This document shows, piece after piece, positions 7,659 through 16,281 of a stretch of 64,000 nucleotides of DNA. Below the pieces are notes generated by a model. The model ran no database searches and was not told where the DNA came from. It saw only the letters and a program-made list of their open reading frames with translations. How positions within the stretch are numbered: the stretch's first letter is position 1; every line of letters begins with the position of its first letter. The DNA lies in NCBI RefSeq assembly GCF_003626655.1, contig NZ_RBAN01000001.1:558001-622000 (forward strand), in the 5' to 3' direction. This stretch comes from Micromonospora costi. Lineage in GTDB: Bacteria; Actinomycetota; Actinomycetes; Mycobacteriales; Micromonosporaceae. The position numbers and the translations under genes were made by a program.

Positions 7659-8582
7659 ATGCTCGCCAGGAATTCCGATGGCCCGGTCCCCGCCAGGCCG
7701 CTGGACCTCACCCAGTTGCGCACCTTCCTGGCCGTCTACCGGGCGGGGTCCCTCAGCGAGGCGGCCCGCCGTCTGGGGCTGGCCCAGCCGACGGTGACCG
7801 GCCAGATCCGCGCACTCGAACAGCAGTTGGACCGCCAACTGTTCGAGCGCCTGCCGCGCGGCGTGACCCCCACCGCCGTCGCCACCGACCTGGCGGCCCG
7901 GATCGCGGGGCCGATGGACGAACTCGCCGTGGTGGCGGACCGTGACGCGGCGACGCCCAGCGAGCCGGTGCACCTCGGCGGGCCCGCGGAGATGCTGGCC
8001 GTCCGGGTCCTGCCGGCCCTCGCACCGCTGGTCGCCGGCGGCGTACGGTTGCGCGTCACCCACGGGCTCGCCGACGACCTGCTCGACGGGCTCCGCGCGG
8101 GACGTTTCGATCTCGTCCTGTCCGCGGTCCGGCCGCGCGGGCGGTCCGTCCTGGCCACACCGCTCATGGACGAGGAGTTCGTCCTGGTGGCGGCACCGGC
8201 CTGGCGTGACCGCGTGGGTCCGTTGGGCGCGGAGGATCCGGCCGCCCTCGACGGCGTACCGCTGATCGCGTACGCGGAGGACCTGCCGATCCTCCGCCGC
8301 TACTGGCGGCACGTCTTCCGCCAGCGCCTGACCGTTCCACCCGCCCTGGTGGTGCCCGATCTCCGCGGCGTGCTGGCCGCTGCCGTGGGAGGCGCGGGCG
8401 TGACCGTCCTCCCGCGCTACCTCTGCGCCGACGAACTGCGCAGCGGCGTCCTCGTCACCCTGCTCGACCCCGAGGACCCACCCATCAACACGGGCTTCAT
8501 CGCCACGCGGGCGACCTCCGCGCTGGGCCCGGACGCGACCCGGGTGCGCGACGCCATCCTGCGGGCCGCCCTCGCGTGGTGA
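7659..8582 (+). CDS. LysR family transcriptional regulator
   Basis: 307 residues. The N-terminal winged helix reads LDLTQLRTFLAVYRAGSLSEAARRLGLAQPTVTGQIRALEQQLD, the classical LysR HTH, followed by a linker helix and a periplasmic-binding-like effector domain (from about residue 95, QLFERLPRGVTPT ends the DNA-binding part). ATG 7659 is chosen because the HTH begins soon after it and TAGGAT lies seven bases upstream; an upstream extension would run into the promoter. It is divergent to the DJ-1/SDR operon and is its likely regulator. The 3' end is four bases from the convergent DinB stop. Confidence 0.92.
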   Translation: MLARNSDGPVPARPLDLTQLRTFLAVYRAGSLSEAARRLGLAQPTVTGQIRALEQQLDRQLFERLPRGVTPTAVATDLAARIAGPMDELAVVADRDAATPSEPVHLGGPAEMLAVRVLPALAPLVAGGVRLRVTHGLADDLLDGLRAGRFDLVLSAVRPRGRSVLATPLMDEEFVLVAAPAWRDRVGPLGAEDPAALDGVPLIAYAEDLPILRRYWRHVFRQRLTVPPALVVPDLRGVLAAAVGGAGVTVLPRYLCADELRSGVLVTLLDPEDPPINTGFIATRATSALGPDATRVRDAILRAALAW

Positions 8583-8586
8583 GCGG

Positions 8587-9096
8587 TCACTCCCCGACCG
8601 GCCCGCCCGCCAGCTCGGCGACGATGTCCAGGTGCCCGAGATGGCGGGCGTACTCCTGGAGCAGGTGGAACAGCACCCGCTCCAGCGACGCCGGCTCGGC
8701 GCCTTCCCACCGCTCGCCCGGCGCTCCCACGGCGGCGAGGTCGGTGCCCTCCACCACGGCCCGGGTGTGCGCGCCCTGCGCCCGGAGCGCCGCCAGCAGG
8801 TCCTCGCGGGTCTCCTCCGGCGCGACGTACCACCGGTCGCCGCGCCGGTCGGCCCACGGATCGCCGACGTCGCGCCCCTCGAACCCCCACTCGATCCAGC
8901 GGAGTTCGACGTGGCGCAGGTGTTTCACCAGTTCCAGCGGGGTCCATCCGGACGGCAGGATGCTCCGGCGCACCTCGCCCTCGGCCAGCGCGGACACCTT
9001 CGCCACCACGGTCTCCCGGAAGTAGTCGAGGTAGCGCAGGAACACCTCGCCGCGTCCGGTGGCCGGGGCGGTGGGTTCCGGGAACTCGGTGACCAT
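8587..9096 (-). CDS. DinB-like (DUF664) thiol-S-transferase family protein
   Basis: 169 residues of a four-helix DinB/DUF664 protein: RYLDYFRETVVAKVSALAEGEVR, WTPLELVKHLRHVELRWIEWGFEG with the first metal histidine, and HLLQEYARHLGHLDIVAE with the C-terminal histidines. In actinobacteria such proteins are often mycothiol-dependent or metal-binding transferases. GATAAT lies six bases upstream of ATG 9096, so a leaderless transcript is possible. It lies seven bases before the end of the large LuxR-type regulator gene on the same strand and may be read through from it. Confidence 0.88.
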   Translation of the reverse strand: MVTEFPEPTAPATGRGEVFLRYLDYFRETVVAKVSALAEGEVRRSILPSGWTPLELVKHLRHVELRWIEWGFEGRDVGDPWADRRGDRWYVAPEETREDLLAALRAQGAHTRAVVEGTDLAAVGAPGERWEGAEPASLERVLFHLLQEYARHLGHLDIVAELAGGPVGE

Positions 9097-9103
9097 CGGG
9101 CCA

Positions 9104-11899
9104 TTATCCGACGGGGCCGGGGACGCTCAGGTCCTCGAGCTCGACGCGGCCCTGCGCGGCCTGGTCGGGCAGGAGCAGCAGGGTGACGGCGCGTTCGAAA
9201 CGGGCGCCCACACGCGCGAAGCCCCGCGCCGCCGCGACGAGCGAGTCGCGGTCGCCGTGCCGCCGGCCCCGCGCCCGGGCCAGGCAGGCGGCCGCCCATT
9301 CGTTCTCGTCGCCCGCCGCGGCGGCGTCGGCGAGCCGGTCGTCCGCGTCGGGAAGGCCCGCGAGCACGGCGAGTTCGGCGGCCGCGGCGCGCGCGTACGT
9401 CTCGTGCCGGCCCGGTGGAAAGTCGGCGGAGGCCCGCTCGACCAGCGCGGCGGCGTCGGTGAACCGACCGGCGTGCGCGGCGACGCGCACGTCGACGAAG
9501 GAGGCGAAGGAGTCGTTGCCACGCGCCAGGGCCGGGTTGGTCACGCCCGTGGCGCGCACGGCGCGGGCCCGCCACTGCCGGTGGCCCTCGGGGTCGTGGC
9601 GCAGGCCGTGGGCGAGGGCGGCCGCGGAGGCGGCCGGGGCCATCCACGCCGCGGTCGGGCAACCCGCGGCCTCCCAGGCGTGCCACATGCCGCGGGCGTG
9701 GTCGAGCGCCTCGTCGAAGCGGCCGACCATCACGAGGGTGGGCACGAGCTTGCTGGCGGCCCGGTAGGGGTGCGCGCCGAGCACCTCGTCGGCGGCGATC
9801 GTCTCGGCGGTGTCCAGCGCCGCCGGAAGGTCCCCGGCGGCGAACGCGCACAGCCACGCGACGTGGCAGATGTCGAGCACCTCCGCTGCGCATTCGGGCC
9901 GGTGCCGGGGCATCAGCGGCAGCAGGTCGAGCCGCTGACGTGCGATGCGGTGCGCCTCCCGGAGCCGGCCGGCCCGTGCCGCCAGCGTGCCCGCCAGGTC
10001 GAGCGCGCCGCTGACGAGCACCTCGTCCCCGACGGCGTCGGCCATCGCGACGGCACGTTCGGCCAGGGCGGCTCCGGTCGGCGTGACCCCGGCGCTCCAC
10101 GCCTCGGCGGCGGCCAGGTGGGCGGCCACGAGCGCGTCACCGCCGTCGGCAGCCGCCCGTGCGTCACCGCCGCCGCCGGCGGCCGCCCGCGCGTCGCCGA
10201 GCAACTGACGGACGCGGTCAGGCGGCACCGGGCGGGTGAAGCCGGCGGAAAACCGGTGGACCGTGACCACGGCGCGGGCGAGCGTGACCGCCTCGCCACG
10301 GCGGTCACCGGCCTCCCGTGCGCGCTCGGCCGCCTGCAGCAGCAGGTCGAACGCGACGCTCGCGCGGTCGACGGTGTAGACCGCGTCGGACGCGACGAGC
10401 AGGTCGGCCGCCGCGGTCGCCGCCGGCGCGTGGTCGGCGGCCCGGCGGAAGTGGGTCACGGATTCGCGGAGGAACCGGCGGGCGTACGTGAGTTCGCCGA
10501 GCGCACGGGCGAGGCGGTGCGCCACCTCGTCCGGCCCGGCCGGCGCGGTGGCCAGCGCGGACCGCAGGTCGTCGGCGACACCGTCGAACTCGTCGGTCCA
10601 CGCGTCGCCGCTCAGCGCGACGCGGTCGGCGAGGGCGGTCGCGGTCCGCGCGGCCCACCGCAGGTAGCCGCGACGCACGGCGGCCTCGTCGCCGCTCGCG
10701 GCCAGCTTCGCGGCCGCGTACGCGCGGATCGTCTCCAGCATCCGCCACCGGCTGGTCGCGCCGCCGTAGCGGACCATGAGGCTCCGGTCGGCGAGTCGGC
10801 CGAGCACGTCGGCGACGGACGCGGCGGCGCCCGCGGGCGGGGCGTCGGCGGGTACGGCGACAGCGGTCGCCGCGGCCAGGTCGAATCCGCCGCGGAACAC
10901 CGACAAGCGCCGGAACATGTCCCGCTCGGCCGGGTGCAGCAGGTCGTGGCTCCAGTCCAGGACCGCGCGCAGGGAGTGGTGCCGCTGGTCGTGGCCCCGG
11001 CCGCCGTCGAGCACCCGCAGGCTGTCGGTCAGGGCGGCGCGCAGGGTGTCGACGCCGAGGGACGCCGTACGCGCGGCCGCGAGCTCGATGGCCAGCGGGA
11101 TGCCGTCGAGCCGGGCGCAGATGTCCGCCACGGCGGCGGGTTCGGCGACGAGCTCCGGGTCGACGGCCGCCGCCCGTTCCCGGAACAGCCGCTCGGCGTC
11201 GGATGCCAGCGCGAGCGGCCCGACCGTCACGCTCCGCTCGCCGGGCAGGCCGAGCCGCTGCCGGCTCGTGGCCAGCACGGTCGTCCCGGGGCACGCGGCC
11301 AGCACCCGGTCGACGAACCCGGCCACCGTGTCGACGAGGTGCTCACAGTTGTCCAGGACGAGCAGCGCCGGCCGGTGGCCCAGGTGCTCGACGACGGCGT
11401 CGAGGAGCGGCCGTTCCGGTCCTTCGCGGAGCCCCAGCCGCGTCGCGACGGCCTGCACGACGTACCCGGGGCGGACCGGTACGAGGTCGACGAAGCCGCC
11501 GTGGATGTGGATGGCGCCGCTCACCTCGATCGCCAGTCGCGTCTTGCCGACGCCGCCGGGGCCCACCAACGTGACCAGGCGGGCGGTGTCGAGCGCGGTG
11601 AGGAGCGCGTCGCGTTCGTGGGCGCGGCCGATGAAGCTGGTCCTCGGGACCGGCAGGCCGGGCAGAGCGGCGGTCGCCGACGTACGGGCGCGGGCGACGC
11701 CGGCCAACGCCAGCCGGTCCGCGACGGCGAATTTGCGCAGCAGCGAGGAGACGTGGCTCTCCACGGTGCGTACGGAGATGAACAGCTTCGCCGCGATCTC
11801 GGCGTTGGTCAGCCGCTCGCCCAGGGCGGCGAGCACGTCGGCCTCCCGCCGGGAGATCCTCGGCGTGCCGTGGCTGCCTGTCACGTGCGCCATCCTCAC
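9104..11899 (-). CDS. LuxR-type HTH and NB-ARC-like ATPase regulator with helical repeats
   Basis: 931 residues from GTG 11899 (GGAGGG seven bases upstream; 11893 and 11914 are alternatives). Unusually, the LuxR-type HTH is N-terminal (about residues 14-65, ISRREADVLAALGERLTNAEIAAKLF...VESHVSSLL). It is followed by a STAND/NB-ARC-like ATPase with Walker A GPGGVGKT (113-120), LLVLDNCEHL as Walker B and GIPLAIELAAAR as the sensor region. The C-terminal ~550 residues are Ala-rich helical repeats. Such proteins are ATP-switch activators responding to an unknown ligand. Divergent to the questin-oxidase-like gene 104 bases away, its possible target. A GDARAAA motif is repeated around residue 570. 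Confidence 0.88.
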   Translation of the reverse strand: MRMAHVTGSHGTPRISRREADVLAALGERLTNAEIAAKLFISVRTVESHVSSLLRKFAVADRLALAGVARARTSATAALPGLPVPRTSFIGRAHERDALLTALDTARLVTLVGPGGVGKTRLAIEVSGAIHIHGGFVDLVPVRPGYVVQAVATRLGLREGPERPLLDAVVEHLGHRPALLVLDNCEHLVDTVAGFVDRVLAACPGTTVLATSRQRLGLPGERSVTVGPLALASDAERLFRERAAAVDPELVAEPAAVADICARLDGIPLAIELAAARTASLGVDTLRAALTDSLRVLDGGRGHDQRHHSLRAVLDWSHDLLHPAERDMFRRLSVFRGGFDLAAATAVAVPADAPPAGAAASVADVLGRLADRSLMVRYGGATSRWRMLETIRAYAAAKLAASGDEAAVRRGYLRWAARTATALADRVALSGDAWTDEFDGVADDLRSALATAPAGPDEVAHRLARALGELTYARRFLRESVTHFRRAADHAPAATAAADLLVASDAVYTVDRASVAFDLLLQAAERAREAGDRRGEAVTLARAVVTVHRFSAGFTRPVPPDRVRQLLGDARAAAGGGGDARAAADGGDALVAAHLAAAEAWSAGVTPTGAALAERAVAMADAVGDEVLVSGALDLAGTLAARAGRLREAHRIARQRLDLLPLMPRHRPECAAEVLDICHVAWLCAFAAGDLPAALDTAETIAADEVLGAHPYRAASKLVPTLVMVGRFDEALDHARGMWHAWEAAGCPTAAWMAPAASAAALAHGLRHDPEGHRQWRARAVRATGVTNPALARGNDSFASFVDVRVAAHAGRFTDAAALVERASADFPPGRHETYARAAAAELAVLAGLPDADDRLADAAAAGDENEWAAACLARARGRRHGDRDSLVAAARGFARVGARFERAVTLLLLPDQAAQGRVELEDLSVPGPVG

Positions 11900-12003
11900 C
11901 CAGTCACCCTCCACGGTGGAAGTTCCGTGGTGAGCACGGATGTGCCGGGAGGGTCCACGCGGACATGCTGGACCGCGACCCGATCACGAGATGGAGGTAC
12001 CCG

Positions 12004-13059
12004 ATGCCGGCCGGAGTGCTCAGTGAGGCGTACGCGAGGCTGCACCGCAGCGGGCCCGAGTGGGGCGAGGACCAGCTCACCAACCACGGCCCGATGGCGG
12101 TGGAGGTGATGATCCGGCGCGGCTACGCGGCGCAGGTGGACCGCTGGGTGGACCGGTACCGGAGCCGCCTCGACGACCTGCCCGGCTCGACGAGCGCGAT
12201 CGGCGAACGCGACTGGCCGGAGGCGCTCGGCGACGGCCGCCGCGTCGCCGACTGGACCGCGTACTTCACGCGGCAGCTCGCCGCGGCCCCGTGGCGGGAC
12301 GTGCTGGCCACGTGGTGGCCACGCCTGCTGCCGGGCGTCCTGGCCGGCACCACCCACGGCGTCATCCGCGTCGGGCACGCGGTGCGCGCCTTGCTCGCCG
12401 GCGCGGAGAACCCGGAGACACTGCACGAACTGGCCCACGGACTGGCCTTCTGGGCCGCCCGCTACCAGTCCGTCCCGGCGTCCGCACACCCCGCCGGGCA
12501 CCTCGACCCAGGCACGGCGCTGGACGCGCTGGGCCGCATCCCGGTGCAGAACGGCCGCGTCGCCGAGCGGCTCGGGCAGCTCGGCGACCTGCCCGGGTGG
12601 CCGGCCGGGGTGGCGGCGCTGCGGCCCGCGACCGGGCCCGAGCAGGTCAGCGCCCGACTGGCCGACCTCGTCACCGCCGCCACCGTCCGGTACCTCGCCC
12701 ACGGTCACGCCAGCCCCGTCCTGCTGGTGCACACCGCGACCGCGCCGAACGCGGTGCTGCACACCCTGCCCGCGCTCCCCCGCGACCTGTGGGTGCCGAG
12801 CCTGACCGCGATGTGGACGACCGCGGCGGCCATCACCGCCGCCTACGCTCCACCGGCGGGGCCCATGACGTCCCGCGTCACCGACGTCCCCGAGGGGCCG
12901 GACGCGGCCGCCGACGTCGTCGACCGCGCGATGCGCCACGGCGACGAGCATGTCATCAAGTTCACCGACACGGCCGCCGAGGTGTACACCCGCACCGGGA
13001 ACCGCGACGCGCTCGCCGCGGCGGTCCACATCACCACCCTCATCGACCCCGTCGGCTGA
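12004..13059 (+). CDS. Questin oxidase family (DUF4243) protein
   Basis: 351 residues with the pattern of the questin-oxidase-like family: LTNHGPMAVEVMIRRG, WTAYFTRQLAAAPWRDVLATWWPRLLPGVLAGTTHGVIRVGHAVRAL, and repeated histidine-containing helices through HVIKFTDTAAEVYTRTG. Fungal relatives open an anthraquinone ring oxidatively; bacterial members are mostly uncharacterised. ATG 12004 is chosen over ATG 11965 because GGAGGT lies five bases upstream. It is divergent from the large LuxR-ATPase, which may regulate it. Substrate unknown. Confidence 0.7.
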   Translation: MPAGVLSEAYARLHRSGPEWGEDQLTNHGPMAVEVMIRRGYAAQVDRWVDRYRSRLDDLPGSTSAIGERDWPEALGDGRRVADWTAYFTRQLAAAPWRDVLATWWPRLLPGVLAGTTHGVIRVGHAVRALLAGAENPETLHELAHGLAFWAARYQSVPASAHPAGHLDPGTALDALGRIPVQNGRVAERLGQLGDLPGWPAGVAALRPATGPEQVSARLADLVTAATVRYLAHGHASPVLLVHTATAPNAVLHTLPALPRDLWVPSLTAMWTTAAAITAAYAPPAGPMTSRVTDVPEGPDAAADVVDRAMRHGDEHVIKFTDTAAEVYTRTGNRDALAAAVHITTLIDPVG

Positions 13060-13067
13060 CGCGGCCT

Positions 13068-13154
13068 CCCTCCCCGCGATCTTGCAGTTTTGGCCCGTGG
13101 ATTGCGCGTTATGCCCGGAATGCGTGGGCAGAAAGTGCAAGATCGCGGGGAGGG
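13068..13154 (+). repeat. Family II intergenic palindrome, copy A
   Basis: Perfect 19-bp inverted repeat: CCCTCCCCGCGATCTTGCA (13068-13086) and its complement (13136-13154), around a 49-base loop. It sits nine bases after the questin-oxidase stop and 75 before the beta-lactamase start, so it could also end transcription. A second copy lies at 19776-19850. Confidence 0.85.
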
Positions 13155-13228
13155 TGTGTGCCCCTCGTCCCCGCCTCCGGACGGGCCCGCACGCAACCTG
13201 CGCGGGGTGGTCAGGCGTGTAACCAACG

Positions 13229-14200
13229 ATGGAGATCTTGACCAGCCGAACCACGACGCCGTTCACCGTCACCCGCCGTACGCTCCTGGGGGCGCTGGCC
13301 CTGTCGCCGGTGGCCTCGTGCACGACCGGCGGCACGTCCGCTCCCCCGCCCACCGGCGCACCGTCCCCCGCCTCGTCGCGCTCCGCGGCGCCAGCCTCCG
13401 ACACCCCGACGGACGCCCCGCACCGTCGGCTGGCCGAGCTGGAACGGAGGTTCGACGCGCGCCTCGGGGTGTACGGCCTCGCCACCGGCACCGGCGACAC
13501 CGTCGCCCACCGACCGGACGAACGGTTCGCGTTCTGTTCGACGTTCAAAGGGCTCGCTGCCGCGGCCGTCCTCGACCGGCGCCCGCTGGCGCGTCTGGAC
13601 ACGACCGTCAGGTACACGGAGGCCGACCTGATGGCCAGCTCCGCCATCACGAGACGCCACGTCCGCACCGGGATGACGCTCCGCGCGCTGTGCGACGCCG
13701 CCGTCCGCTACAGCGACGGCACGGCCGGCAACCTGCTGCTCCGCGACCTCGGCGGGCCGGCCGCGTTGACGACCTACCTACGGAGACTCGGGGACACGGT
13801 CACCCGGATGGACCGGATCGAGCCGCACATCGTGGAGGCGACCCCGGGCGACCCGCGGGACACGACCTCTCCCCGGGCCATCGGCACCGACTACCAGCGG
13901 CTGCTGCTGGGTGACGCCCTGCCGGACGACAAGCGCGCCTTCCTCCGCGACCTGATGGAACGCAACGCCACCGAGGCCGGGGCACGACGGATCCGGGCCG
14001 GCGTGCCGCGGGGCTGGACGGTCGCCGACAAGACGGGGACCGGCGACTACGGCACCGTCAACGACATCGCGGTGGTGTGGCCACCCGCGTCGCCGCCGCT
14101 CGTCATCGCGATCATGTCCAGCAAGGCCGGCAGGGACGCCGAGTACGATCAGGCGCTCGTCGCCGAGGCGGCCGCGTACGTCGTGGCCACTCTCCGGTGA
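13229..14200 (+). CDS. Class A beta-lactamase, Tat-exported lipoprotein
   Basis: 323 residues. Twin arginine R16-R17 and a lipobox ending at C31 predict a Tat-exported lipoprotein on the outer face of the membrane, with a Pro/Ser-rich linker to about residue 64. Catalytic motifs are S104-T-F-K107, SDG in YSDGTAGN (SDN in most class A enzymes) and KTG in DKTGTGDYG. The omega loop reads IEPHIVEA, so the general-base Glu166 equivalent is kept while the usual Asn170 is Val. SDG also occurs in the M. tuberculosis enzyme BlaC. It hydrolyses beta-lactams by an acyl-serine mechanism. It lies 22 bases before a DD-carboxypeptidase gene, so the two form an operon. Confidence 0.92.
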   Translation: MEILTSRTTTPFTVTRRTLLGALALSPVASCTTGGTSAPPPTGAPSPASSRSAAPASDTPTDAPHRRLAELERRFDARLGVYGLATGTGDTVAHRPDERFAFCSTFKGLAAAAVLDRRPLARLDTTVRYTEADLMASSAITRRHVRTGMTLRALCDAAVRYSDGTAGNLLLRDLGGPAALTTYLRRLGDTVTRMDRIEPHIVEATPGDPRDTTSPRAIGTDYQRLLLGDALPDDKRAFLRDLMERNATEAGARRIRAGVPRGWTVADKTGTGDYGTVNDIAVVWPPASPPLVIAIMSSKAGRDAEYDQALVAEAAAYVVATLR

Positions 14201-14222
14201 CGGTGCCACGGGGGGACACACG

Positions 14223-15512
14223 ATGACGGACTTCACCACGACCCGGACGGTCGCGCCACCCGCGCCACGACCGCCGAGTCCCCGCCGGACGCGCGGCGTC
14301 TGGCTGCTCGTCAGCGGCCTGCTGACCCTGCTCCTGGCCGCCGCCGCGCTGGTGGCGGTGGCACCGCTGCGTCAGCCACTGCCCGCGCCGACGGTCACCC
14401 GGACGCTGCCCGCGTCGACCGTCATCCCGGGGAAGGCTCCGACGATGCCGTGGCCGACCAGCGGCCAAGCCGCCCTCGCGGTGCCCGGGGTGGCGTCGCT
14501 CGGCACGTCCGGCGAGCAGAAGCCGGTGCCGATCGGCAGCGTGGCGAAGGTGATGACGGCGTACGTCATCCTCACGGCGCATCCCCTCGACCGGGGCGAG
14601 CCGGGGCCCTCCCTCACCGTGAGCGCGGCGCAGGCGGCCGCGTACCCGGCGGAACGGGCGCGCGGCGAGTCGCTCGTGCCGGTCGTCGCGGGCGCCAGGT
14701 TCACCGAGCGTCAGGCGCTCCAGGCGGTGCTGCTGCCCTCGGCGAACAACATGGCGCGGATCCTCGCGGCCTGGGACGCGGGCAGCGTGGAGGCGTTCGT
14801 CGCCAAGATGAACGAGACGGCAGCGTCGCTCGGCATGACGGGCACCCGGTACACCGACCCGGCCGGGCTCGACCCGGGCACCGTGAGCACGGCGGTGGAC
14901 CAGGTGACGCTGGCGCGCACGGCGATGGAGCTGCCGGCGTTCGCGGAGATCGTGGCGCAGAAGACGGCCACCCTGCCGGTCGCCGGGAAGGTCAAGAACT
15001 ACAACGAGCTGGTCGGGCGGGACGGCGTGGTGGGCATCAAGACCGGGTCCACCGACGAGGCGGGCGGATGCCTCGCCTTCGCCGCCGTCGTGACGGTGGG
15101 CGGCCGGAAGGTCACGATCGTGGGCGCCGTCCTGGGGCAGCCCGGCGCCGACACCCCGGTGCAACTGGACCGGGTGTTCCGGGTGACCCGGCCCCTCGTA
15201 CGCGCCGCCGCGGCCGCGATCCGGGTGCACCAGGTCGTGCGGGCCGGTGACCAGGTCGCCACCGTACGCGGCCCGCTCGGCGCGGCCACCACCCTCGACG
15301 CCTCGACCGACGTGGCCGTCCTGGGCTGGCCGGGGCTGCCGGTGCGGCTGGACGTGGAGGTGCCGACCGTGCCGGCGCAGCTGCCGGCCGGCCGCGAACA
15401 CGGCCAGGTGAGCGCGGTGACCGGCGAGGGCGAGCCCGTCAGCGCCACGCTGGCGGCCGGCGCGGCGCTCGATCCGCCCAGCACCTGGGACCGGATCCGC
15501 GAGCACCGCTGA
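14223..15512 (+). CDS. D-alanyl-D-alanine carboxypeptidase (PBP5/DacA-like)
   Basis: 429 residues with an N-terminal membrane anchor (about 26-48) and an S11-type penicillin-binding domain: S106-V-A-K109 (nucleophile and Lys), S173-A-N175, and K273-T-G-S. A beta-rich C-terminal region follows (from about 300). It trims the terminal D-Ala of peptidoglycan stem peptides outside the membrane. GGGGGGA precedes ATG 14223, and the gene follows the beta-lactamase by 22 bases. Linked expression of a target-type enzyme and a lactamase suggests joint response to cell-wall stress, which is inference. Confidence 0.93.
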   Translation: MTDFTTTRTVAPPAPRPPSPRRTRGVWLLVSGLLTLLLAAAALVAVAPLRQPLPAPTVTRTLPASTVIPGKAPTMPWPTSGQAALAVPGVASLGTSGEQKPVPIGSVAKVMTAYVILTAHPLDRGEPGPSLTVSAAQAAAYPAERARGESLVPVVAGARFTERQALQAVLLPSANNMARILAAWDAGSVEAFVAKMNETAASLGMTGTRYTDPAGLDPGTVSTAVDQVTLARTAMELPAFAEIVAQKTATLPVAGKVKNYNELVGRDGVVGIKTGSTDEAGGCLAFAAVVTVGGRKVTIVGAVLGQPGADTPVQLDRVFRVTRPLVRAAAAAIRVHQVVRAGDQVATVRGPLGAATTLDASTDVAVLGWPGLPVRLDVEVPTVPAQLPAGREHGQVSAVTGEGEPVSATLAAGAALDPPSTWDRIREHR

Positions 15513-15641
15513 CCGGCGGCGCCCGGGCCGGGCGCCGTCGGCGTGGCCGGGCCGCGCGCCGCCGGCCTAGCCGGGCGGGGCCGCCGGGCGGGCGGGCGGG
15601 CGGGCGGGCGCCGCAGGCTAGCCGGGCCGGGCGCCGCCGGC
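15513..15641. repeat. GC-only repeat cluster with GGGC tandem run
   Basis: The region between two convergent genes is built of (GGGC)n around 15590-15607 and three copies of a block containing CTAGCC. The last block is the 3' end of the VOC gene itself, whose TAG stop lies in CTAGCC. It looks like slippage or duplication of the gene's 3' end. No gene is seen. Confidence 0.6.
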
Positions 15642-16064
15642 CTAGCCGACGAAGACGCAGAACGGGTGGCCGGCCGGGTCGGCGTACACGCGCAGCGGCT
15701 CGGCGGGGTCGTCGATGCGGTCGCGCAGCAACCGGCCGCCGAGGCGGAGGACCCGCTCGTGCTGCACCCGCAGGTCCGCCACCGACGTCACCGTGAGGTC
15801 CAGGTGCAGCTGCTGCGGCACCGGGCCCTCGGGCCAGGTCGCCTCCGGCAGCTCGTCGACCTGCTGGAAGGCCAGCTGCGGGGTCCCGTCCGGCGTCCTC
15901 AGCACCAGCCAGTCGGTCGCGTCCGCCTGACCCGCCTCCGGCGGCTCGTCGCCGGGCCGGTAGACCAGGCCCAGCAGGGACCGGTAGAACTCGGCCAGGC
16001 CCCGTACGTCGGTGGCGTCGAGCACCACCTGACACAGCCTCGGCCGGCTGCCCCCGTCGACCAC
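15642..16064 (-). CDS. Glyoxalase/bleomycin-resistance (VOC) family protein
   Basis: 140 residues forming two beta-alpha-beta-beta-beta modules of the vicinal oxygen chelate fold: LCQVVLDATDVRGLAEFYRSLLGL, then QLHLDLTVTSVADLRVQHERVLRLGG and the closing YADPAGHPFCVFVG. Members are metal-dependent lyases or dioxygenases or drug-binding proteins; here the function is unassigned. GTG 16064 is chosen because GGGAGG lies eight bases upstream. A longer upstream frame exists but overlaps the divergent ECF promoter. The gene diverges from the sigma factor operon. Confidence 0.85.
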   Translation of the reverse strand: MVDGGSRPRLCQVVLDATDVRGLAEFYRSLLGLVYRPGDEPPEAGQADATDWLVLRTPDGTPQLAFQQVDELPEATWPEGPVPQQLHLDLTVTSVADLRVQHERVLRLGGRLLRDRIDDPAEPLRVYADPAGHPFCVFVG

Positions 16065-16162
16065 GTCCCTCACCTCCCGCGCTGATCCTTCCCGGCGATG
16101 CTCTCCTGAACGGCCGGCCACCGCTCGCCAATCCATCCAGGGATATCGAAGCGACGGGCGCC

Positions 16163-16194
16163 GGGAACTTTCCCGGGTCCCGGGACGACTACCG
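16163..16194 (+). promoter_or_regulatory. ECF promoter 1 (sigma gene)
   Basis: GGGAAC (16163-16168), 17-base spacer, CGACTACCG (16186-16194). The same elements with identical spacing precede the anti-sigma gene. The first base of ATG 16198 is where a transcript would begin, six bases after CGACTA. This fits autoregulation by the encoded ECF factor. Confidence 0.75.
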
Positions 16195-16197
16195 AGC

Positions 16198-16281
16198 ATG
16201 CGAGCGATCGATGCGACGCGACCCCCGGGACCTCCCGGCGCGTGCCCTTCCCTCGGCCGGCCCGGCGGGAACCGCCGGTGA
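16198..16281 (+). CDS. 27-residue leader ORF overlapping the sigma gene start
   Basis: ATG 16198 lies six bases after the -10 CGACTA, so it would be leaderless. The frame runs 27 codons and its TGA (16279-16281) overlaps the GTG start of the sigma gene as GTGA. The peptide is Pro/Gly/Arg-rich (starts [11 protein letters not shown]) with no known family. The arrangement suggests translational coupling of the sigma factor to a leader peptide. Whether it is translated is not shown by sequence. Confidence 0.4.
   Translation: MRAIDATRPPGPPGACPSLGRPGGNRR

Noticed and set aside
9059..12109. 1016-codon plus-strand frame opposite the LuxR-ATPase
   Set aside because: Mirror frame of a long real gene in GC-rich DNA; no motifs.
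16242..16277. ATG 16242 as the sigma factor start
   Set aside because: In frame but adds 12 Pro/Arg-rich residues; GTG 16278 overlaps the leader stop and begins right before region 2.
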